42,629 nt of DNA, from the NCBI GenBank assembly GCA_910578035.1, contig CAJTOB010000026.1:1-42629 (forward strand), written 5' to 3'. The DNA is from an uncultured Muribaculaceae bacterium (GTDB lineage Bacteria > Bacteroidota > Bacteroidia > Bacteroidales > Muribaculaceae). This document shows, piece after piece, positions 1 to 6,348 of this stretch (position 1 is its first letter; each line of letters opens with the position of its first letter). The notes under the pieces were generated by a model that worked only from the letters and a program-made list of their open reading frames with translations, was not told the DNA's origin and ran no database searches. The translations under genes were made by a program, and so were the position numbers.

Positions 1-66
1 CGCCCCACGCCCCACGCTCCTCGCCCCTCGTACCTCGTACCTCGCCCCTAAAAAAGCCTCGCCCCT
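1..66. repeat. C-rich heptad repeat array (7-bp period), cut by window edge
   Basis: From base 1 to 49 there are seven consecutive 7-bp units, all of the form CGNNCCW (CGCCCCA twice, CGCTCCT, CGCCCCT, CGTACCT twice, CGCCCCT). A further CGCCCCT is at 60-66 after an A-rich spacer. The array lies just downstream of the stop of the minus-strand DUF2752 gene, so in that transcript it reads as G-rich units. It continues off the left edge, so its full length and any inverted partner cannot be seen. Confidence 0.85.
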
Positions 67-73
67 AAAGAGC

Positions 74-445
74 CTAACGGAAAATCCACCAGGCCATGAT
101 TGCCAGGAGGATAGCGGTGAGAATTATCGGGTGGACGGCGCGTGCATGCAGGCGCGGCCATATCTCGCGGCCGTTTTCGACTATGATATAGAACATTGCA
201 GCCGGCACGGCGAAGAATACAAACGGATTGTAGTGCCAGGCGGCGGCAATGTCGCCGTGCAGCAGGCTGTGGAAAGCGCGCTGGCTGCCGCAACCGGGGC
301 ATTCATGCCCGGTGATAAGTCTGATGATGCATCGGGGAGCACCCCCGGCAAGAGGGTCGTGCGTGTAATAATACCAACAAAAAATGGCGGCTACAGCGAG
401 CATAACTGCTGCCGTAGCCGCCACGCGGTATTTCGGGTTTTTCAT
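74..445 (-). CDS. DUF2752 family small membrane protein
   Basis: A 123-residue protein with three hydrophobic segments (about residues 8-28, 70-90 and 103-122). The middle carries a TGHECPGCGSQRAFHSLLHG segment, the Cys-Pro-x-Cys-Gly signature that defines DUF2752. The function of the family is not known; the paired cysteines may bind a metal or be redox active, which is inference. I chose the ATG at 445 because it overlaps the TGA of the upstream GYF-domain gene (ATGA), a translational-coupling arrangement. A longer reading frame begins further upstream, inside that gene, but adds residues unlike the family. The two genes probably form one transcript. Downstream lies the C-rich heptad array. 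Confidence 0.82.
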   Translation of the reverse strand: MKNPKYRVAATAAVMLAVAAIFCWYYYTHDPLAGGAPRCIIRLITGHECPGCGSQRAFHSLLHGDIAAAWHYNPFVFFAVPAAMFYIIVENGREIWPRLHARAVHPIILTAILLAIMAWWIFR

Positions 446-1011
446 TTTCCGAAGAGACTGCTCGTGAACATCACGGGGAGGAAGCCCAGGGCAATGGCTA
501 TCATGATAAGCCATGCTGCAATCTCAGACGCCTTTTTGGCCTTTTCGACATTGCCGTTCTGATAGAAGCTGGTAACGCAGATAGATGCCACAAGAGCGCC
601 GATGCTCAGAGGTGAGCAGCAACAGATTGCAAGGCCGATGCTCCAGCCAAGGTATGTGCTCGGACATGGTTCTTCGGGGAGCTCGCGGCGCGGCGCACGC
701 CGTCCGGGAGCATATGGCGATTCGGGTTTGGTTTCGGGCTCGGCTAAGTCGGCTGAGTCTGACCGATCGGACATTTCGGACATCTCGGACATTTCGGACA
801 TGTCTGACTGTTCGGCCTCTGCAGGTTCTTGTGCCGGAGCAGGGCGGCTGCCGTCGAAAAGACAGCGGAGTTCGTCGATTTCGCCGGCGGCGCACCAACG
901 TGGCAGGCCGTCGAACCATACTTTGGTGTTCTCATCGACGGGCATGTCGAAGAGCTGTTCCAATTCAAAGGGGCCTTGCTGTCGGCCATCGAGATAAACC
1001 CAAATCTTCAT
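442..1011 (-). CDS. GYF_2 (DUF4339) domain protein with C-terminal CD225-like membrane segments
   Basis: 189 residues. The N-terminal 50 residues (KIWVYLDGRQQGPFELEQL, then a VWFDGLPRWCAAGEI-type stretch) match the GYF_2/DUF4339 domain, which is thought to mediate protein interactions. Residues about 55-110 are a low-complexity acidic/serine linker with a Met-Ser-Glu repeat encoded by a 9-bp tandem repeat. The C-terminal part has two membrane segments (about 122-147 and 163-183) separated by a short Lys/Ala loop, the CD225/dispanin-like layout (SxGWSIGLAICC...). Such GYF_2-CD225 fusions are common in Bacteroidales; their function is unknown. The stop overlaps the start of the DUF2752 gene, so the two are probably coupled. 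Separated from deoC by 59 bp. Confidence 0.8.
   Translation of the reverse strand: MKIWVYLDGRQQGPFELEQLFDMPVDENTKVWFDGLPRWCAAGEIDELRCLFDGSRPAPAQEPAEAEQSDMSEMSEMSEMSDRSDSADLAEPETKPESPYAPGRRAPRRELPEEPCPSTYLGWSIGLAICCCSPLSIGALVASICVTSFYQNGNVEKAKKASEIAAWLIMIAIALGFLPVMFTSSLFGK
769..804. repeat. 9-bp coding tandem repeat, four copies
   Basis: Four consecutive 9-bp units of the form GGACATNTC lie within the GYF_2 gene. On the coding strand they encode a Met-Ser-Glu/Asp tripeptide repeat in the linker between the GYF domain and the membrane part. Being a multiple of three, copy-number change would alter linker length without shifting the frame. Confidence 0.85.
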
Positions 1012-1070
1012 GTTGTTTCGTTATATCAGAGAGCTGATTACTTTTTTTACTTCCGAAAGCCTTCCGGCAA

Positions 1071-1967
1071 TCAGAACTGCTTCACTTCGTAGCCTACGAT
1101 GTCGCTCAGAAGATTGTTGGCAAGACGGCTTGCACCGAGACGGAAATATTCGTTGGTAAGCCATTCTTCGCCGAGCACTTCCTTGATGACGGTGTAGTAC
1201 TTCACGGCGTCTTCAGTTGTTGCCACGCCACCTGCAGCCTTGAAGCCGACACGGTTGCCGGTCTTTTCGTAGTATTCCTTGATGCACTGAGCCATCACAT
1301 ATGCAGCCTCGAGGCTCGCGCCGGGATATTCCTTGCCTGTAGAAGTCTTGAGGAAGTCTGCGCCCGAGTAGAGCGACAGGATAGAGGCAATCTTGATGTT
1401 TTTGGCGGTCTTGAGGGCTCCGCTTTCGAGGATAACTTTGAGACGGCCGTCGCGGCAAGCCTCTTTCTGCTCGGTGATTTCGTCTACGAGCGATTCGTAG
1501 TCGTGGTCGAGGAAATATCCGAGGTTGAGCACGATATCGATTTCATCGGCACCGTTGGCAACAGCCAGCGAAGTCTCGGCAATCTTAATCTCCTCGAAGC
1601 TCTGCGACGAGGGGAATGCGCCCGATACGCAGGCGATTTTGACACCGCTCACTTCGAGCACAGTGCGCACAACAGGCGCAAAGTTAGGATACACGCAGAT
1701 TGCGGCAACATTGGGCAGCGAGGGGAATTTCTCCTCGAAGTCGTTGACGTTCTGTGTGAAGCGCGATACCGATGTGGGCGAGTCGGTTGCCTTGAGGGTT
1801 GTGAGGTCGATAGTGTTGAAAAGGAATTTATATACTTCCTTGTTGTTGTTTTCGGCAAAATGTTCGTCGAGGATTTTCTGCACGGCAGCCGATACTGCGG
1901 CATCATCTTCAATCACATTGCTGGCGGCAATGGCCTGAGTGTATTTGTCGGTTGTAGGTTCGCTCAT
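1071..1967 (-). CDS. deoC: Deoxyribose-phosphate aldolase
   Basis: DeoC cleaves 2-deoxyribose 5-phosphate to acetaldehyde and glyceraldehyde 3-phosphate, the last step of deoxynucleoside catabolism. The 298-residue protein is a class I aldolase TIM barrel. The Schiff-base lysine is in FLKTSTGK (Lys207), and the second conserved lysine is in GFKAAGGV (Lys243). IDLTTLKATDS near residue 53 and DEIDIVLNLG near 141 are further family motifs. It is longer than the E. coli enzyme (259 residues), mainly through an N-terminal extension of about 40 residues that is usual in Bacteroidales. It starts 12 bp after the MazG-like gene, so both are likely one transcript, and both concern deoxynucleotide metabolism. 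Assignment is secure; only the exact start is open. Confidence 0.96.
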   Translation of the reverse strand: MSEPTTDKYTQAIAASNVIEDDAAVSAAVQKILDEHFAENNNKEVYKFLFNTIDLTTLKATDSPTSVSRFTQNVNDFEEKFPSLPNVAAICVYPNFAPVVRTVLEVSGVKIACVSGAFPSSQSFEEIKIAETSLAVANGADEIDIVLNLGYFLDHDYESLVDEITEQKEACRDGRLKVILESGALKTAKNIKIASILSLYSGADFLKTSTGKEYPGASLEAAYVMAQCIKEYYEKTGNRVGFKAAGGVATTEDAVKYYTVIKEVLGEEWLTNEYFRLGASRLANNLLSDIVGYEVKQF

Positions 1968-1979
1968 AGCTAAATGATT

Positions 1980-2324
1980 TTATGTTAGTTTGGGATTGTC
2001 AATATGTCTTCTGCTATCCCTAACGCATTTTTTGGATATATTGTTGCGGAAAGCTTCGGCAAGGTCGATTCCGTGCTGGTTGGCTATTGCCATAAGCACC
2101 CATAGTGTGTCGGCCAGCTCGTCGGCAAGGTCGAGGTGTTCGCCCGGTTTGGCCGACTGTTCGCCATCGGTGCGCGCGATTATGCGGGCAACCTCTCCCA
2201 CCTCCTCAGTGAGCACCGCCATATTGGTGAGCGGCGAGAAATAGCGCACCCCGACGGTGCGTATCCACCCGTCGACCTGCGTCTGCGCCTCGCGAAGCCC
2301 TATGTCGCCTCCTTTACATTCCAT
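1980..2324 (-). CDS. MazG-like nucleotide pyrophosphohydrolase
   Basis: A 114-residue all-alpha NTP pyrophosphohydrolase of the MazG/dCTPase-like superfamily, expected to hydrolyse (d)NTPs to monophosphates and pyrophosphate. The Mg2+-binding motifs are visible as EEVGEVAR (about residues 40-47) and DLADELADTLW (about 65-75). The exact substrate cannot be read from the sequence. The first helix (LREAQTQVDGWI...) is family-typical and argues for the ATG at 2324 rather than the next Met, which would remove it. Its start lies only five bases after a perfect -7 element, see the promoter entry. It precedes deoC by 12 bp. Confidence 0.9.
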   Translation of the reverse strand: MECKGGDIGLREAQTQVDGWIRTVGVRYFSPLTNMAVLTEEVGEVARIIARTDGEQSAKPGEHLDLADELADTLWVLMAIANQHGIDLAEAFRNNISKKCVRDSRRHIDNPKLT

Positions 2325-2329
2325 ATCGG

Positions 2330-2337
2330 CAAATATA
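2330..2337 (-). promoter_or_regulatory. Bacteroidota -7 element before the MazG-like gene
   Basis: On the minus strand this reads TATATTTG, a perfect TAnnTTTG. No clear TTTG is seen at the expected -33 distance. The element ends five bases before the ATG at 2324, so transcription would start at or next to the start codon. Confidence 0.5.
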
Positions 2338-2396
2338 CGAAAAAAAATCGTACACCTTAAGATTGCACCCTATTTTTCAACTTGATGAAATCTTCG

Positions 2397-3182
2397 TTAT
2401 GTATTCCACACATCTTCGAATTCTTGGCGCGTTATGAAGTTGTCTTGGCGCCATATGGTATCGCTGAATGCCTCGGTGCGCAGTCTTTCCCCGGCACACT
2501 GCGGATTGGCAGAGGTGAGCTTCATAATATTACCCGAAGCTACAACGGCTTCTCTTACTGCGTGCTCTCCCTTGAAATGATAATAGATCGTTTTGCCATC
2601 GCTTTCTGCTTTCATATAGCTGTCAGCCTCCGGATGCGGCCGCCTCTTCAGGACGCTATACATCGTATCATACCCCAGATAGTAGCCATATTTAATTTTT
2701 TTAATAATTGAGTTGAATGGATATACTTCACCCAACTCTAGAGTATCATGATATTTTAATGGAAGTTTTCCTATACATATATGGTTTTGATTTATTTTCC
2801 ATATCCACCAATTTTCTAATGGATTTATGTGCATTATACCATGTTTTGGACTGTATCTCGTAGATTGAGCTCTACCAAAAACAACTTTAGACAAAGCGCT
2901 GTCTCCCATATCCTTCGATTTCCCGACTTTATACCATGCATTGTATTCAATCCCAAATTTAAGGATAGTATGCGCATAAAATAGCACTTCCTCCTTCACG
3001 ATTTCTTCTATCACAGGTACATAGTCCATCGGATATCGTTTCTTAAATACCCTAATAACCGAACTGTTCAGCATTGTTAGGTCATTAGCAACATACTGGA
3101 AATACGCCTTGAACGCACCATCAATCTCGGCGCAGAACACATCGCCGATTTTCGTAACTATTCTTTTTCTTTTTTCTTTCAT
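2397..3182 (-). CDS. Hypothetical protein, AT-rich, possibly an Imm26-like immunity protein
   Basis: 261 residues with no membrane segment or signal peptide. The N-terminus (KIGDVFCAEIDGAFKAYFQY) weakly recalls the opening of Imm26-type immunity proteins, which start with a K-x-GD-x-F strand; I could not confirm this and no catalytic motif is apparent. The rest is rich in aromatic residues, for example NPLENWWIWKINQNH in the middle. From about 2690 to 3100 the DNA is clearly richer in A+T than all neighbours and uses codons such as ATA and AGA, suggesting recent acquisition. It stands alone between the MazG-like gene and the yggS operon. No toxin gene is beside it, so an immunity role would be as an orphan. 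Gene reality is good, function unknown. Confidence 0.75.
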   Translation of the reverse strand: MKEKRKRIVTKIGDVFCAEIDGAFKAYFQYVANDLTMLNSSVIRVFKKRYPMDYVPVIEEIVKEEVLFYAHTILKFGIEYNAWYKVGKSKDMGDSALSKVVFGRAQSTRYSPKHGIMHINPLENWWIWKINQNHICIGKLPLKYHDTLELGEVYPFNSIIKKIKYGYYLGYDTMYSVLKRRPHPEADSYMKAESDGKTIYYHFKGEHAVREAVVASGNIMKLTSANPQCAGERLRTEAFSDTIWRQDNFITRQEFEDVWNT

Positions 3183-3282
3183 GTTATTAGAAATTGCTTT
3201 AAAAGCTGTTTAGATAGGATGCGGAGATTTTATGGCTAATACCAGTGTAAGTATATGGATTGTTTTCATGGTCTGATATATT

Positions 3283-3316
3283 TTCACACACATAGCGATG
3301 TCGCTATGTGTGTGAA
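3283..3316. terminator. Perfect 16-bp inverted repeat, probable terminator of the DUF4494-yggS transcript
   Basis: TTCACACACATAGCGA at 3283-3298 and its exact reverse complement at 3301-3316 enclose two bases, so RNA from either strand could form a very stable hairpin (with an effective loop of four or more). It lies 7 bp beyond the yggS stop on the minus strand. There is no U-run after it in that direction, so it is not a textbook intrinsic terminator; it could instead protect the 3' end or bind a protein. Confidence 0.55.
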
Positions 3317-3323
3317 GGGAGGG

Positions 3324-3995
3324 TCAATAGGAGCGGTCGCCGAAGATTGCGGAGCCTACGCGGACGAGGGTGGCGCCGGCAGATATGGCGAGGGGGTAGT
3401 CGTGGCTCATGCCCATGGAGAGGGAGTCGAAGCCGCGGAGGTCGGGGCATGCCTGCTGAATTTCGGTCTTAAGGGCTGCGACGCGGGCGAAGTCGGCTGC
3501 GACGCGGGTCATGTCGTCGGTGTTAGAGGCCATTGCCATGAGGCCGCATATGTGGGTTGCCCGGAGCGACTCGTAGGCGCGCGAGGTGAAGAAGGCGAGC
3601 ATTTCGTCGGGCGAGAGGCCGAATTTGGTCGCTTCCTGAGCCACATGCACCTGCATGAGCACGCGGCTGACTATGCCGGCGCGCTCGCTCTCGCTGTCGA
3701 TGGCACGGAGCAGCCGCTCGCTGTCGACGCTTTCTATCAGAGCCGGCCGCAGGGCGATGAGCTGGCGCACCTTGTTGGTCTGAAGATGGCCTATGAAGTG
3801 CCATGCGATGTCGGCCGGAAGGGCCGGCACCTTCGTGGCAAGCTCCTGCACGCGGCTCTCGCCAAAAAGACGCTGGCCGGCGGCATAGGCCTCGGCAAGC
3901 GCCTCTACGGGATGGAATTTCGACACCGCCACGAGCTCCACTCCGGCAGGAATGGTGGCGCGGACGGCATCGAGAGCGCGGGCTATGTTGTCCAT
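3324..3995 (-). CDS. YggS family pyridoxal 5'-phosphate homeostasis protein
   Basis: 223 residues, a complete single-domain alanine-racemase-like TIM barrel of the YggS/PLPBP/YBL036C family. The PLP-binding lysine is Lys26 in LVAVSKFHP. The GESRVQE segment near residue 45 and WHFIGHLQTNKVR near 65 are family signatures, and GMSHDYPLAI near the C-terminus contributes the phosphate site. The family has no known enzymatic activity and buffers PLP and amino-acid pools. Its ATG overlaps the stop of the DUF4494 gene (TGATG), so the two are translationally coupled. Confidence 0.94.
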   Translation of the reverse strand: MDNIARALDAVRATIPAGVELVAVSKFHPVEALAEAYAAGQRLFGESRVQELATKVPALPADIAWHFIGHLQTNKVRQLIALRPALIESVDSERLLRAIDSESERAGIVSRVLMQVHVAQEATKFGLSPDEMLAFFTSRAYESLRATHICGLMAMASNTDDMTRVAADFARVAALKTEIQQACPDLRGFDSLSMGMSHDYPLAISAGATLVRVGSAIFGDRSY

Positions 3996-4429
3996 CAGTC
4001 TACGACTTTCATTTTGTAGACGTCCATCAGGGGCGTTTCTGAAATCGAAACGATTTCATAGTCGGCCATTGTGCCGGCCATGCCCTTGATGAAGTTGTCG
4101 TATGCTTCCTTGAATGTCGTGGCCTGTACAAGGATAAGAGAGGTTGAGCGCTTTTCTACGGCGGTCTTTTCGTCGATAGTGATGAAGCCTACTTTTACGA
4201 GGAACCAGCGGTCTCCGGTTTCGTCGAAGAATATTTCGGCGATTTTGGTGCGCTTAACAGCCGACACGCTGAAATCGCCCGATATGAAAGGTGTCTGCTC
4301 CTCGGTGATACGGGCTTCCGCCTCGGTAAACGAGAGTGCGTCGACGAGGTATGGTTCTGTCACTTTCTTGGCGGCTCCGTTTTCCTGGAGCTTATCGTAG
4401 CGTACTTTGCATTCAAACCAGTTTGCCAT
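3995..4429 (-). CDS. DUF4494 domain-containing protein
   Basis: A 144-residue soluble protein beginning MANWFECKVRYDK and containing EPYLVDALSFTEAEARI and SVSAVKRTKIAEIFFDE. These are characteristic of DUF4494, a family restricted largely to Bacteroidota and usually found next to yggS, as here. Function is unknown; there are no membrane segments, signal peptide or catalytic motif. Its stop overlaps the start of the yggS-type gene. Upstream, 77 bp separate it from the SGNH esterase; that gap holds a GT-rich heptad array and no recognisable promoter, so it may be transcribed by read-through. Confidence 0.88.
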   Translation of the reverse strand: MANWFECKVRYDKLQENGAAKKVTEPYLVDALSFTEAEARITEEQTPFISGDFSVSAVKRTKIAEIFFDETGDRWFLVKVGFITIDEKTAVEKRSTSLILVQATTFKEAYDNFIKGMAGTMADYEIVSISETPLMDVYKMKVVD

Positions 4430-4449
4430 ATTCTTTTTTATCCTTTGAG

Positions 4450-4506
4450 TTAGTGATTGGTGGTTGGTGGTTGGTGGTTAGGGGGTGGGTTCACAAACCC
4501 CTAACC
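4450..4506. repeat. GT-rich heptad array with inverted repeat after the SGNH esterase
   Basis: Plus-strand units of 7 bp run from 4450 to 4484: TTAGTGA, TTGGTGG three times, TTAGGGG. The last overlaps one arm (4476-4484, GGTTAGGGG) of a perfect 9-bp inverted repeat whose other arm is at 4498-4506. The second arm abuts the TAA of the esterase gene (4507-4509), so the hairpin begins directly after that stop. The runs of GG on the plus strand could also form a two-tetrad G-quadruplex. Confidence 0.75.
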
Positions 4507-5619
4507 TTATTTCTGTAATATTTTGCGTAATATCGGGGTAAGTTTCTCGGCATAGTATTTGAAGCCGAGGTCGGTGAGGTGTATGCCGTCGACGGTTCCG
4601 TCGTCTTCCACGCCGTCGAGGTCAACGGAGTCGGCATAGTAGAGATTGCGCGGATTTTCGGCCTTTAGACGCTCGTAGTTGCGGCGGAAAGCGGCGTTTT
4701 TCTTAGGCAGATATTTGCCGAAGTAAGCGTCCTGGCGGGCATAGGGGTATATGGGGCCTTCGAGCATTACGATAGGCACATCGGGCCGGGCTGTGCGGAG
4801 AATGTTGATGAAACCGTATGTTAGGGTATCGCACATCATTTCGGTGCAGTTGGGCACGGGGTCGATGAGGAAGAGGTCGGCGTCGGCTATTTTAGCCATG
4901 GCGCGTGCCATGCAGCTGTCCATCTTGCCCTCGCCGCTGAAGCCGAGGTTGACGACCTCGCAGTTGAGGTCGCGGCCGATGATATTTGTTGCAGCCATGC
5001 CCGAGCGTGAGGCGCAGCCGCCCTGGAGTATGCTGGTGCCGTATGCCACAATCTTTGTGCGCTTGTCGATGAGGGTTTCGGAGCCCGTAGTCAGTGTGGC
5101 TGTGCTGTCTACTTTTATCTCGAGCTGCTCGATGCCGTCGTAGAGAGGCAGATAGACCATGTATTCGGTCATGCGGGTAGTGTCGAGATTGCTCACGTAG
5201 GTCGATTCTACGAGTTTCGACTCTTTGTCTTTCACATATGGGCGGTTGGTGTTGACATGGCGCCACACCGAGTCGCCCTGCCATACATATAGGTCGGTGC
5301 CTTTGAGGCCGGTATCGGCCATGTGTATCATATGTGTGTTCCAGAGCAGGGTATATCTTACTCCGATGCGGCTCGAATTGGTTGCGAAGCGCACCGCTAT
5401 GCCGGCCGAGCACATCTGGCGGCTCCAGAGGTCGGGGCGCACGCTGTCTTTGAGATATGCGGGTATGCGCCAATAGGGGCGTTCGGTGTTGTCGAAGCCT
5501 TTGTTGACGATGCGTAGTTCGCGTGCATCGGTGTAGCGCCAGGGCTTTTCAGGTGCCTCTGCCGCAAAGGCGGCGAGTACGGCAAGCGCGGCGACAGCAA
5601 GTAGAATCAGTCGTTTCAT
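4507..5619 (-). CDS. Secreted SGNH/GDSL hydrolase with GxDLY N-terminal domain
   Basis: 370 residues with an N-terminal signal peptide (hydrophobic stretch 4-20, AFAA cleavage region). Residues about 25-180 form the beta-rich N-terminal domain named after the motif seen here as GTDLY (107-111). The catalytic SGNH domain follows: nucleophile Ser196 in VAYGTSILQGG, block II Gly/Asn in VVNLGFSG (Asn224), block III Asn257 in DPVPNCTE, and Asp344/His347 in DGIHLTD. It is probably an envelope or extracellular carbohydrate esterase; the substrate (acetylated glycan, peptidoglycan or other ester) cannot be told from sequence. It begins 24 bp after the sirtuin gene, so it may be the last gene of the dcw transcript; a wall-related role is inference. 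Confidence 0.88.
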   Translation of the reverse strand: MKRLILLAVAALAVLAAFAAEAPEKPWRYTDARELRIVNKGFDNTERPYWRIPAYLKDSVRPDLWSRQMCSAGIAVRFATNSSRIGVRYTLLWNTHMIHMADTGLKGTDLYVWQGDSVWRHVNTNRPYVKDKESKLVESTYVSNLDTTRMTEYMVYLPLYDGIEQLEIKVDSTATLTTGSETLIDKRTKIVAYGTSILQGGCASRSGMAATNIIGRDLNCEVVNLGFSGEGKMDSCMARAMAKIADADLFLIDPVPNCTEMMCDTLTYGFINILRTARPDVPIVMLEGPIYPYARQDAYFGKYLPKKNAAFRRNYERLKAENPRNLYYADSVDLDGVEDDGTVDGIHLTDLGFKYYAEKLTPILRKILQK

Positions 5620-5643
5620 GATAGATGTGTGTAATGATAGGTG

Positions 5644-6348
5644 TCAGAGCTTTTTCAGCAGAATTTCGGCCAGACGGGCCATGCCTTCGGTGGCTTTTTC
5701 GCGTATCACGATGACCCCTTCAGGCACTTTCGACGGATTGGGGTCGATGTAGTACACGGGAACTCCGCGGCGCACATAGTTGAGAAGCGCCGCCGCCGGA
5801 TATACGACCAGACTGGTGCCTATAATCACGAAGATGTCGGCTTCGGCTGCGAGCCGGGTCGCCGGCTCGAACATAGGCACGGCTTCCTGAAAGAAGACAA
5901 TGTGCGGGCGCACCCGGTGACCGTCGATGCGGGTTTCGGGTGTGGTGGCTGTGTCGTAGCTTTCGAGGCGGAACGTGAGGTCAGGGTCGTCGAGGGCGCG
6001 TACTTTGGTGAGTTCGCCGTGCAGATGCACGACTTCGGTACTGCCGGCGCGCTCATGGAGGTCGTCGACGTTCTGTGTGATTACACATACGTCGAAGTGC
6101 TCCTCGAGTTCGTGCAGTATCTCGTGGGCGCGGTTGGGTTTTACGGTGCCGAGCTGGCTGCGCCGTTCGTTGTAGAACTGATGGACTAGCGCGGGGTTGC
6201 GGCGGAAGCCGTCGGCGCTGGCTACGTCCATCACGGGGTAGTTTTCCCAGAGGCCGTCGGCATCGCGGAATGTGCGGATGCCGCTTTCGGCGCTGATTCC
6301 GGCGCCGGTCGACACAACCAGACGGGGCTTTTTCGTCTTATTTGTCAT
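5644..6348 (-). CDS. cobB: Sir2 family NAD-dependent protein deacylase (CobB-like)
   Basis: 234 residues. NAD-binding Rossmann motifs are present: GAGISAESGI (15-24) with TFRD, TQNVDDLHERAG (91-102), and the catalytic histidine His110 in HLHGE. GTSLVVYPAA and YIDPNP are near the C-terminus. Tyr59 and Arg62 in FYNERR form the Y-x-x-R pair of class III sirtuins, which favour succinyl/malonyl-lysine as well as acetyl-lysine. The zinc ribbon cysteines are missing: residues 112-140 lack any CxxC, as in zinc-less CobB relatives. The start overlaps the last 11 bp of ftsZ, so it is translated from the dcw transcript. No link between this enzyme and divisome proteins is demonstrated by sequence. Confidence 0.92.
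   Translation of the reverse strand: MTNKTKKPRLVVSTGAGISAESGIRTFRDADGLWENYPVMDVASADGFRRNPALVHQFYNERRSQLGTVKPNRAHEILHELEEHFDVCVITQNVDDLHERAGSTEVVHLHGELTKVRALDDPDLTFRLESYDTATTPETRIDGHRVRPHIVFFQEAVPMFEPATRLAAEADIFVIIGTSLVVYPAAALLNYVRRGVPVYYIDPNPSKVPEGVIVIREKATEGMARLAEILLKKL

Noticed and set aside
1021..1070. Hairpin between deoC and the GYF_2 gene (CCGGAAG/CTTTCGG)
   Set aside because: Short, imperfect and followed by A-rich sequence in the transcript; not convincing as terminator.
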